Below are positions 57,219 through 64,000 of a stretch of DNA of 64,000 nt, one piece after another. The DNA comes from an uncultured Sunxiuqinia sp. (GTDB lineage: Bacteria; Bacteroidota; Bacteroidia; Bacteroidales; Prolixibacteraceae): assembly GCF_963678245.1 (NCBI RefSeq), contig NZ_OY782767.1, positions 930,001-994,000 on the forward strand, given 5' to 3'. A program made the position numbers and the translations under genes. Position 1 is the first letter of the stretch. Every line of letters begins with the position of its first letter. Below the pieces are notes generated by a model that did no database searches, was not told where the DNA came from, and saw nothing but the letters and a program-made list of their open reading frames with translations.

Positions 57219-58378
57219 TTATTCGAAAATGGATGCTGTTCGATCTTGAATATATTTTTCAAATCGATTAAGTCCTTCAATAATATTTTCTAAAGAATTG
57301 GCGTAGGAAAATCGGAGAAATCCTTCTCCTCCTGCCCCAAAGTCTATCCCCGGAGTAACGCCAACATGGGCTTTATTCAAAATATCAAAAGCAAGCTCGT
57401 ATGAGTTTGGCGAAAGATGCGATGCATCAACAAAAACATAAAAAGCGCCAATGGGCTCAACCGGAATCTTGAATCCAAGCTCCCGTAATCGGCTAATCAT
57501 ATAAATCCGACGCTTATTGTAAATCCGTTTCATGTTTTCGACCTCACTAACAGCGTCTTTCAATACCGCAACTCCTGCTCTTTGAGCTACTGAACTGGCG
57601 CAAATAAAAAAATTTTGCTGCAACTTCTGCATCGGACGGATGTATTGCCTGGGAGCAATTAAATAGCCAAGACGAAGACCGGTCATGGCATAGAGTTTCG
57701 AAAATCCGTTTAAGACAAATGCGTTGTTGGTATATTCCAGAATAGAATGTGCACGCCCTTGATAAACTAAGCCATGATAAATTTCATCGGAGATAATTGT
57801 GGTATTTAGTTCGGCCAGGGATTTCAACACTTCAGGCTTTAACAAATTTCCCGTTGGATTCATCGGACTATTTATTAATATTCCTTTCGTTCGTTTAGTT
57901 ATCTTATTCTGGATAGCCGAGGCATGAAATTGAAAACCATCAGCAGGATTTACAGGAACGTGAACCGCTTTAGCACCGATGTAATGGATGAAGTTTGGAT
58001 AGCAAGCATATAGCCCGGGTCGGATAAAATTATCTCATCATCTTGCTCGCATAAAACCGAAAGAGCCAATAAGATAGCAGGAGAACTTCCGGATGTTACG
58101 ATAATTTGATTGAGATCAACATGAACTCCGTATTTATTAAAATAGTGTTGCGAGATTTCGTCTCTTAAATCCGGGTCGCCCAAGCTGTGAGTGTAATGAG
58201 TTCAGCTCTCAAGAAACGCTTGTTTGGTAGCCTCAATGGCGCAAGCAGGCATATTAAAATCCGGTTCACCAACTTCCATGTGGATAACGTTAGCTCCTGC
58301 CCTTTCCAGTTCAGCGGCCTTTTCAAGCATCTCCATCACTATAAATGGTGTTATTTCGTTTACTCGCGACGCGGTCAT
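57219..58378 (-). pseudogene. Aspartate/aromatic-type aminotransferase (class I), frame broken
   Basis: This is a PLP fold-type I aminotransferase of about 386 residues if restored. From ATG 58378: ITPFIVMEMLEKAAELE, VIHMEVGEPDFNMP, then an in-frame TGA near 58199 within AFLES-THYTHSLGDPDLRDE. A 2-bp AT duplication near 58017 (GGCTATAT) shifts the frame within SDPGY-ACYPNF. Thereafter the frame from 57219 runs through SPMNPTGNLLKPEVL, IISDEIYHGLVY and the PLP Lys in NGFSKLYAMTGLRLGY to FLRFSYANS. One stop and one shift are enough to inactivate it, unless they are consensus errors. Confidence 0.82.
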
Positions 58379-58692
58379 TTTACTTCTTGGTTTCAGTACT
58401 CGAAATTACTGAAGATATCGAATATTGCAAGCTCAATAATTAATAACCGGAAGTTTGGCTATGTTCTTTTGTAGGTGATTGAGTTGCCACTAACCAATTG
58501 GTGATTATTCAGCCAGATGTGCAGGTTCCCTTCGTTCAATTAGAAAAGTGAACTCATAAAAAACAAATTTCAATAGTTTATCGAACGTCGATAAAAACTC
58601 AGAACGTCTGGTTAATTCATATTTAGGGCACCGTTTTCTGCATTAAAACTGAAAAATATCCTAATTTAGTCCATACAATAACAAAAGGTGTT
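58379..58692. other. 314-bp intergenic region between divergent genes
   Basis: No open frame with homology, no hairpin with a T run. A weak -7-like TAATTTAG near 58662 precedes the gene at 58693. Nothing else is recognised. Confidence 0.5.
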
Positions 58693-59490
58693 ATGATAAG
58701 ATACGGTTTACTCTTTCTGTTCGTTTGTATGTTGTTTTCAACTGGCTTTGCTCAGCTAAAAACCGAAGTATTATGTACCCAAAATGCTGAAAACAGTTCG
58801 GAAGTATGGGAAATATTAAGTATAGGGGTTCATCAATTCGAAGCTGACGTAATGCCAATTTATGGCGAACTATACGTCACGCCAACCATGCCTGACAGTG
58901 CTAATCATGTAAAGCCTACTTTACGTGATGCTTACCTGCTTCCCTTATTCAATCAATTTAAAAAGAATAATGGCAATATCATTCCACAACACACCGACAT
59001 CAGCTACCTGATATTAGATATCGGTTATGAGCCACAAACAGTCGTTAGATTATTGCGACGACAATTACGGACGATGCAGGATATGTTCGTATTTAAGGCT
59101 GATGGAAAGTGGCATCCTGGGAAACTACAAATTTTGATTAAAGCTCCGCTTGACGGTCTTTTAAATCATGAACAATTGATTTTAACAGGCGTAGTTGGCT
59201 CTGGGGATGACTTAAGTTCATACTTTCCTATTGAAGTGATGCCATTGATTGAATTACCTTTTTCGGATTTGACCACATGGAATGGCATTGGGAATATTGC
59301 CTTTGAAGAGTACCTAAGTGTAAAGAAAAAAGTTGCTGAAATCCATCAGTCAGGCAGAAAAGTATATGTATCGAAATGTCCGACACGTGACGAAGCCTGG
59401 GACGTGTTACAAAAAGCTGAGGTTGACTTTATTGGTACAAATCAGGTAGAAGAGTTAGTGCAATACTTAACTAAAAACACTACGGAATAA
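58693..59490 (+). CDS. Secreted PLC/GDPD-like protein lacking catalytic histidines (AIM6-like)
   Basis: The protein has 265 residues. Signal peptide: YGLLFLFVCMLFSTGFAQ. The order of elements matches AIM6/PI-PLC-like TIM barrels: GVHQFEADVMPIYGELYV (about 46-63, with the Glu and Asp of the metal site), LYVTP where the family has L-Y-V-A-H-D, TLRDAYLLPLFNQFKKNNG, LILDIGYEPQTVVRLLRRQL, and a GDPD-like end AEVDFIGTNQVEELVQYL. The expected H-N-D after the signal and the second His are absent, so hydrolysis is doubtful. Its 3' end overlaps that of the convergent gene by 11 bp. Confidence 0.72.
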   Translation: MIRYGLLFLFVCMLFSTGFAQLKTEVLCTQNAENSSEVWEILSIGVHQFEADVMPIYGELYVTPTMPDSANHVKPTLRDAYLLPLFNQFKKNNGNIIPQHTDISYLILDIGYEPQTVVRLLRRQLRTMQDMFVFKADGKWHPGKLQILIKAPLDGLLNHEQLILTGVVGSGDDLSSYFPIEVMPLIELPFSDLTTWNGIGNIAFEEYLSVKKKVAEIHQSGRKVYVSKCPTRDEAWDVLQKAEVDFIGTNQVEELVQYLTKNTTE

Positions 59491-60004
59491 GGGGGTGTTC
59501 CTGATTGCTGATGCTGAAACTACCGCTTACTTTGAATTTATCCGAAATCTTGTATTGCAAAAACATTGATGCTCCCCTAATGCTCATATCCTGAACTGAA
59601 GGGTTGGCCGGCAGTGGATTGAAGATTGAATTGCCCGCGAAACTATTCCCTCCGAAAATAAGCTTATCACTTAATTTGTAGTCGGCATAACTGGTAACCG
59701 ATAATGCATTCAGGAACGGGTTATGAGAAGGAATATGATTGGAAAGACTAATCGATTTGAAACTTGCATAAGTATTTAAATTGCCAAAAAGTGAAGGTTG
59801 CCAGTTCATTTCCTTTGAAATAGCAGGAGTTTGATTAAACTGCAATTCACCAAAAGTTGAATTTGGTGAAAAGTTAAATAACTCCATGTAGATAAACTCA
59901 TACTCCAAATTAACCGGGCTCAATTTTGTTGAGTCAGACTGCGCAAAAGTGGCATCTCCTAACATAAGGAAAAGACCTATACAAGCTAGTTTCTTGAACA
60001 TCAT
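59480..60004 (-). CDS. Secreted beta-rich protein of unknown function
   Basis: The protein has 174 residues from ATG 60004; a TTG at 60022 or the ATG at 60001 is also possible. Signal peptide: FKKLACIGLFLMLGDATFAQ. The mature part is rich in Ser, Asn, Phe and Leu with alternating strands (SVTSYADYKLSDKLIFGGN, ASMFLQYKISDKFKVSGSFSIS), as in half-barrels of outer-membrane proteins. I recognise no family. It lies 47 bp after the PorT-type gene on the same strand and may be cotranscribed with it. Confidence 0.68.
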   Translation of the reverse strand: MMFKKLACIGLFLMLGDATFAQSDSTKLSPVNLEYEFIYMELFNFSPNSTFGELQFNQTPAISKEMNWQPSLFGNLNTYASFKSISLSNHIPSHNPFLNALSVTSYADYKLSDKLIFGGNSFAGNSIFNPLPANPSVQDMSIRGASMFLQYKISDKFKVSGSFSISNQEHPLIP

Positions 60005-60051
60005 CAACTTATCCGTATTCAAATTTCAATTAATCTTTCCAATCAGAAATA

Positions 60052-60645
60052 TTACAACAATTTAATTCCCAGGCTCACTACAACGCTCTTACTACGAACA
60101 TCACTGTCGATGTATGGGCCAGAATATAGATCTCCAGAACTGTTTTCCATACGTACATCAAGAGTCAAAAACATAAAATCGGCACCAACTCCATATTGCC
60201 ACCCAAAGTAATTATCTTTAATTGTATCATCATTGAAGCTATTTCCATTGAGCTTTTTGTCGGTAAAGAAAGAGAATAGAGGACCTGCATTAGCTCTTAC
60301 TTTAAGAACACCTTTATCAACAACATTAATACCAAACAGCACAGGAACGTCAATCGTTTTTAGATCAAACGAATTTACAGCTTCTGGCAGGCTATTAGTC
60401 ATATCTTCCAAGGTTCCTCCTTTCGAACTGTAATAGGCTTCGGGCTGAATGTAGATTCGACCTAAAGTTACCCGAGCAAAGGCACCAACGTGGTAATTAT
60501 CGACACTTCCTTCGTTTATAGCGTTCATATCAGTAACCAATTTAGAATTACTGTAACCTCCCTTTAATCCTAAGTTAATGGGCGACTGAGCCATCGCAGG
60601 GATTAAGAATGACGTGAATAATAGAACGATTGCAATTTTTTTCAT
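60052..60645 (-). CDS. PorT-family outer-membrane beta-barrel protein
   Basis: The protein has 197 residues. Signal peptide: IAIVLLFTSFLIPAMAQ. The mature start INLGLKGGYSNSKL and strands such as HVGAFARVTLGRIYIQPEAYYSSKG (about 51-75), VPVLFGINVV and GWQYGVGADFMFLTLDVRME are typical of the eight-stranded outer-membrane barrels (OMP_b-brl_2/PorT) abundant in Bacteroidota. The chain ends in IKLL rather than an aromatic. The role is unknown; most relatives are structural or adhesive. Confidence 0.82.
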   Translation of the reverse strand: MKKIAIVLLFTSFLIPAMAQSPINLGLKGGYSNSKLVTDMNAINEGSVDNYHVGAFARVTLGRIYIQPEAYYSSKGGTLEDMTNSLPEAVNSFDLKTIDVPVLFGINVVDKGVLKVRANAGPLFSFFTDKKLNGNSFNDDTIKDNYFGWQYGVGADFMFLTLDVRMENSSGDLYSGPYIDSDVRSKSVVVSLGIKLL

Positions 60646-60777
60646 GGCTTATAAATTTTGTATTGAGTTATATAAACGATTAAAACTTTCAATAATTGCC
60701 AAAAGTAATCGTTATATTCAATTGAGCTAAAATATGAATTTTTATTAAGTCGTGATTAATTAAGCAATAAAAAAAGA

Positions 60778-61362
60778 TCAGATTACCAGATCGCAGGCTT
60801 CGGGTGGCATCCAGTGTTTATCTTTCCCGTTCCATTTCACATTGCACCCAATCGGATTGGTAATGGGAGTGGAAATTTCCTTTCCAGAGGTTAATTCGTT
60901 TAGTGTTCTATCCAAGTCATTCACCTTGACTTTCGCCGTATCTTTTGGCGAGTCTACTCCTCTTCCGGTGTAAACCAAACGTCTATTTTCATCAAACACA
61001 TAAAAATGTGGGGTTCTTAAAGCTCCATATTTTTCGGCAACCTCCTGACTTTCGTCGTGCAAATATACCCACGGAAATTGGTGCTCATTCATCCGCTGAA
61101 TCATGTGTTCAAAATCATCTTCCTGATACGTTTTTTCACTGTTCGAATTAATTCCAACAAATTGCACACCTTGGTCTTTGTACTTCTCGGCGGCATCCCG
61201 GGTTAGTTCATCACTTCCGATTACATACGGGCAATGATTACAGGTGAAAAAAACGACTAAATACTTAGCGGACTTAAAGTTTGTCAGAGAATATTTTTTC
61301 CCGTCAGTTGCGGATAAATTAAAATCGATGGCTGTAGCGCCTATTTCAAGAGTAAAACTCAT
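60778..61362 (-). CDS. Thioredoxin-family (redoxin/AhpC-TSA-like) protein
   Basis: The protein has 194 residues without a signal peptide. Thioredoxin fold: [35 protein letters not shown] (split here by the active site C-N-H-C at about 39-42), [45 protein letters not shown] with the cis-Pro (about 118) and [10 protein letters not shown]. It is the family often labelled thioredoxin family protein with a CxHC site. It likely reduces disulfides or peroxides in the cytoplasm; the partner is unknown. It is monocistronic. Confidence 0.88.
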   Translation of the reverse strand: MSFTLEIGATAIDFNLSATDGKKYSLTNFKSAKYLVVFFTCNHCPYVIGSDELTRDAAEKYKDQGVQFVGINSNSEKTYQEDDFEHMIQRMNEHQFPWVYLHDESQEVAEKYGALRTPHFYVFDENRRLVYTGRGVDSPKDTAKVKVNDLDRTLNELTSGKEISTPITNPIGCNVKWNGKDKHWMPPEACDLVI

Positions 61363-61614
61363 AAATACTGGTTTTTAGCATTAATAATTACCACAGTAAC
61401 AAATGGCTAACTAAACTTGTTGGATCTTTTTTTCGTTACACTACTAACGCATGTATAAATGGTTGTTGATAGATGTACTTTCAAATTTTATTCGACAAAA
61501 AAAAATACATCCCAAATTTGGAAATAAGAGAAAAAAATTTCTATTTTTCAACCGTGAATACCGAACGATGTTTTCATGAATTAAGTTATTAATTATTAGA
61601 TCTGTAAAATTAAA

Positions 61615-61803
61615 ATGAAATCGAAAAAGAGCTCCAGAAAGATTCAAAATCACACTGACTTTGAGGATACTGAATTTAGGGGCAAATCACCAAAAAGTGT
61701 AAAGAAAGATCGAGGCTCAAAACGCCGACTGACTATTTATGATGAATTTGATGATGAAATTGATTTTAATACAACAAACTCTAACGAAGATTTATACGAC
61801 TAA
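61615..61803 (+). CDS. Small highly charged protein of unknown function
   Basis: The protein has 62 residues. The first 40 are basic (KSKKSSRKIQ, KSPKSVKKDRGSKRR), the last 22 acidic (IYDEFDDEIDF, NEDLYD). It is probably disordered. Its codon use is like its neighbours, and the ATG lies after an A-rich leader. It could be a nucleic-acid-binding tail-type protein. The evidence is only an open frame in a gap, so the call is tentative. Confidence 0.5.
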   Translation: MKSKKSSRKIQNHTDFEDTEFRGKSPKSVKKDRGSKRRLTIYDEFDDEIDFNTTNSNEDLYD

Positions 61804-61826
61804 CCAGATACTCTCCCTATAAATAA

Positions 61827-62780
61827 TTAGCTTATTACGTTGAGCTTTTTCCTATTCAGGAAAGCTTTCAGGTTTTCCTCCGCAATGTTGATCATGCGTT
61901 GCCGGGCTTCTTTTGTTGCCCAAGCGATATGAGGGGTAATAAAAGCGTTTTTTGCACGAAGCAGCGGATTATCAGTAGTTGGGGGTTCTGTCGAAAGCAC
62001 ATCCAGACCAGCAGCAGCCAAACTTCCTTCATTTAGTGCGTTTGCAAGATCTTGCTCTTCAATTAGAGCGCCTCTCCCGGTATTGATTATTATTGCACTG
62101 TGCTTCATTTGAGCAAATAGGTTTTTATTCATAAACTCTCGGTTGTTCTCGGTAAGTGGGCAATTTAAACTCACCACATCCGATTTTTGGAGTAATTCAT
62201 CAAGCTCACATTGTCGGCAATACGACGCGACATTTTTTTTCTGAGAACGGTTCTGAAATAAAATGGTCATTCCAAATGCATGTCCAATTTCAGCAACTTT
62301 TTGCCCGATTCTGCCGAAACCAATAATACCAAGTGTTTTTCCTGCAAGCTCAGTTTGAGGACTTAACCAAAACGAAAAGTCAGGCGAATTAACCCAATCA
62401 CCATTTTTCACTGAATCGGCATGAAGTTGAACCCGATTAACGATGTTCAGGAGATGAGAAAAAACCAGCTGTGCCACCGAATCTGTGCTATATGCCGGAA
62501 TGTTGGTCACGGTAATGTTGGCATTGCTGGCAGCTTCCAGATCAACAATATTGTAGCCGGTTGCTAAAATGCCGATGTATTTTAATAACGGGCAAGAATT
62601 AATCACATCTTTATTTAAAACTACTTTATTTGTCAAAACAAGCTCAGCACTTCCGATTCGTTCAACAATCTTTTTCGACGAAGTATTATCATAAACCTTA
62701 AAATCAGCTAATTCCTCAAATGCTTTCCAGCTCATGTCTCCGGGATTTAACGCATATCCGTCAAGTACAACTATTTTCAT
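61827..62780 (-). CDS. D-2-hydroxyacid dehydrogenase (glycerate/hydroxypyruvate type)
   Basis: This 317-residue NAD(P)-dependent enzyme reduces a 2-oxoacid. The Rossmann motif GIIGFGRIGQKVAEIGHAFG is at about 151-170 (with the G-x-G-x2-G). The catalytic Arg is in NTGRGALIEE (about 233-242), Glu in VLSTEPP (about 261-267) and His in TPHIAWATKEARQ (about 280-292). Relatives include hydroxypyruvate reductase and glycerate dehydrogenase; the substrate is not resolved. It is monocistronic. Confidence 0.9.
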   Translation of the reverse strand: MKIVVLDGYALNPGDMSWKAFEELADFKVYDNTSSKKIVERIGSAELVLTNKVVLNKDVINSCPLLKYIGILATGYNIVDLEAASNANITVTNIPAYSTDSVAQLVFSHLLNIVNRVQLHADSVKNGDWVNSPDFSFWLSPQTELAGKTLGIIGFGRIGQKVAEIGHAFGMTILFQNRSQKKNVASYCRQCELDELLQKSDVVSLNCPLTENNREFMNKNLFAQMKHSAIIINTGRGALIEEQDLANALNEGSLAAAGLDVLSTEPPTTDNPLLRAKNAFITPHIAWATKEARQRMINIAEENLKAFLNRKKLNVIS

Positions 62781-62925
62781 TGGAGTTAAATTATTTAAAA
62801 TTCGAATGAAATTAATTAAAATAGGTGAAGTATTGAAGTAATCCGACTAACGAAATTGAATAGCCCCAGTTATCTATAGATGGACAGCAATGCCGTGGTT
62901 AATTTATTCCATTCAAAATTCTTAC

Positions 62926-62960
62926 TAACTTTGCTCCCAATAGTTCGAAACTATTCGAAC
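62926..62960 (+). promoter_or_regulatory. -7 box and downstream palindrome of the 63009 gene
   Basis: TAACTTTG (62926-62933) matches TAnnTTTG; TTTA lies 19 bp upstream. Ten bases on, GTTCGAA-ACTA-TTCGAAC (62943-62960) is a perfect 7-bp inverted repeat just after the predicted start site. It may be an operator or an mRNA 5' hairpin. Confidence 0.5.
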
Positions 62961-63008
62961 AGCTTACTCTTGGAGTTGTTATTGTGATATGAGTTAACAA
63001 ATAAAAAT

Positions 63009-63398
63009 ATGCTTGTTTTAGTAGGAATTTTAGTAGGATTGTTTTTGCTTTTAGCAGTGGGTACATGGTTATCTAACCATTTTGGAAAACAAACGTCAGA
63101 ACCTGATGAAAAAGCTAACATTGCACTGGACTGTTGTGGTGCTCATGAAATATGCGACTTTGAAGAAATGCTCAATAACCCTGATGAAATTGTCTATTTC
63201 GAAGACGAAGAGTTGGATCGATACAAAGGAGTCAATCCGAATGAATATCAGGATGACCAAATTGACGAATTCCGTGAAGTACTATACACCTTAGATGGCG
63301 AAGAAGTGAGAAAATGGCTATTAAGCATTGAACGACGCAAAATCCAATTACCATCGGTGCTGAAACAAGAAGCCATTCAACTACTGGCTGAAGCATAA
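63009..63398 (+). CDS. Single-pass membrane protein with DCCGAHEIC motif
   Basis: The protein has 129 residues. An N-terminal helix (VLVGILVGLFLLLAVGTWL, 3-21) anchors it, followed by a cytoplasmic acidic domain. The cysteine motif DCCGAHEICDFEEM (about 41-54) is striking and could bind metal. The C-terminal part is LDGEEVRKWLLSIERRKIQLPSVLKQEAIQLL. I recall homologues in this phylum with the unhelpful label phospholipase, for which no catalytic pattern is visible. The function is unknown. A hairpin follows. Confidence 0.75.
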   Translation: MLVLVGILVGLFLLLAVGTWLSNHFGKQTSEPDEKANIALDCCGAHEICDFEEMLNNPDEIVYFEDEELDRYKGVNPNEYQDDQIDEFREVLYTLDGEEVRKWLLSIERRKIQLPSVLKQEAIQLLAEA

Positions 63399-63402
63399 AA
63401 AA

Positions 63403-63432
63403 AGTATTGACCACCCAGCCAATACTCTTTAT
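63403..63432 (+). terminator. Terminator of the 63009 gene
   Basis: A 7-bp AGTATTG / CAATACT stem (63403-63409 with 63420-63426), a 10-nt loop and a short T run. The A7 run to the left makes it usable on the minus strand too. Confidence 0.55.
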
Positions 63433-63472
63433 ATCAAATTCAACGATTTCAATCGTATAGGAAAATGAATTG

Positions 63473-64000
63473 TTAAAGCTTTTTCATCTTTTTAGTTGAT
63501 GTGGTATTATCGACTTCAATTAAACTGATTGCATATCCCCCACCCGGTGCGCAATACTGAGATAATTTACTCTTGCTATCAACTAAGTATTTCTCAATCT
63601 GGTAAGCTTTCTGATTATCGCGATAGTGACTATCCTTTTGGTCAGAATAAACGGTTGCGATGTATTTTTTCTTTGCTGGCAGAAAATCAAACGAAATAGT
63701 TGATTCCCGGGCTTCTTCATCATTTGTTCGTCCAACAAACCAATTATCTGTCCCTTTTTCTTTCCGTGCATAAGTGATGTAATCGCCGGGTTCTGCCTCC
63801 AACACCTTGGTGTTGTCCCAATCAACCGGAACATCTTTGATAAATTGAAAAGCGTCCAGGTGCTTTTTATAATTTTCGGGTAAATCGGCAGCCATTTGCA
63901 ACGGACTGTACATGGTTACATACAGCGCCAATTGACGAGCGATAGTCGTATTTACTTTCGATGTGTTATCGGGGTTTAACTGGCTGATGTCCGTTTCAAA
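63473..64000 (-). CDS. Glycoside hydrolase family 97 (SusB-like alpha-glucosidase/galactosidase), 3' part
   Basis: The gene continues beyond 64000. The visible 175 residues cover the end of the catalytic barrel (IARQLALYVTMYSPLQMAADLPENY) and the C-terminal beta domain (PGDYITYARKEKGTDNWFVGRT, ISFDFLPAKKKYIATVYSD). Both are characteristic of GH97, a calcium-dependent family secreted to the periplasm in Bacteroidota that cleaves alpha-glucosides or alpha-galactosides. The catalytic residues and signal peptide lie outside the window. No SusC/SusD pair is seen here. Confidence 0.88.
   Translation of the reverse strand, partial: FETDISQLNPDNTSKVNTTIARQLALYVTMYSPLQMAADLPENYKKHLDAFQFIKDVPVDWDNTKVLEAEPGDYITYARKEKGTDNWFVGRTNDEEARESTISFDFLPAKKKYIATVYSDQKDSHYRDNQKAYQIEKYLVDSKSKLSQYCAPGGGYAISLIEVDNTTSTKKMKKL

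Noticed and set aside
1-64000. Prophage, IS element, integron, toxin-antitoxin or defence island
   Set aside because: No transposase, integrase, phage structural gene, restriction enzyme or paired toxin-antitoxin was seen; the XRE gene alone is insufficient.

Overview
The window is ordinary chromosomal DNA from a Bacteroidota member, most likely a free-living or gut-associated Bacteroidia of the Marinilabiliales/Prolixibacteraceae type. The order-level guess is an inference from gene content and was not tested. Support for the phylum: AT-rich DNA, promoters with the Bacteroidota -7 box TAnnTTTG (sometimes with a -33 TTG 18-19 bp upstream) ahead of many genes, few strong Shine-Dalgarno sites, a fused E1 alpha/beta 2-oxoacid dehydrogenase, SecA of 1107 residues with a SEC-C tail, a GH97 enzyme, PorT-like barrels, and several proteins known mainly from this phylum. 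I see no phage, IS element, integrase, CRISPR array or rRNA operon.

Layout. 0.1-4.8 kb: a secreted repeat protein, a broken PQQ-type beta-propeller gene and a long-chain acyl-CoA synthetase. 5.0-10.9 kb: a galactose island, with galM divergent from a GntR-type regulator followed by galT, galK and a FucP/GluP-type sugar porter. The same 16-bp direct-repeat element lies in the galM/regulator intergenic region and at the predicted galT start site, so it is a strong operator candidate. 11-18.5 kb: a metallophosphatase, two identical tRNA-Asp genes, trmO, transaldolase, a conserved 466-residue protein of unknown function, a cold-shock protein, and mnmE followed directly by a half-length degenerate DEAD-box protein. 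18.5-21.6 kb: three glycosyltransferases. 21.7-26.5 kb: fabG, a PfkB kinase, a SpoIIE-type phosphatase with an extracellular sensor region, and an MscS channel. 26.5-33.2 kb: clpC, gyrA and a TPR protein; the gyrA 3' end and the TPR gene carry many one-base insertions.

33.4-41.6 kb (minus strand): flavodoxin, E1 and E2 of a branched-chain/pyruvate-type dehydrogenase, a serine hydrolase, pyrD, pyrK and an XRE regulator that borders a 780-bp non-coding stretch. 42.4-52 kb: a membrane metallophosphoesterase, a 962-residue secreted protein with an HEFRH site plus propeller and probable barrel, a membrane protein divergent from a membrane-anchored LuxR regulator with a perfect palindrome between them, a VWA membrane protein with a DUF6340-type lipoprotein, and lgt. 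52.7-64 kb: secA, small secreted proteins, a broken aminotransferase, a PLC-like protein lacking its catalytic histidines, a barrel protein, a redoxin, a D-2-hydroxyacid dehydrogenase and the 3' part of a GH97 alpha-glucosidase running off the window.

The reading-frame breaks are concentrated in three short stretches (2.1-2.8, 31.5-32.9 and 58.0-58.2 kb). The central one breaks essential gyrA through extra bases, mostly in homopolymers, so at least that one is probably a consensus error and not biology. I did not find a clearly new multi-gene defence or biosynthetic system. The best leads are the gal operator, the degenerate DEAD protein coupled to mnmE, the LuxR palindrome, the repeat-bearing non-coding stretch beside the XRE gene, and several conserved proteins of unknown function.
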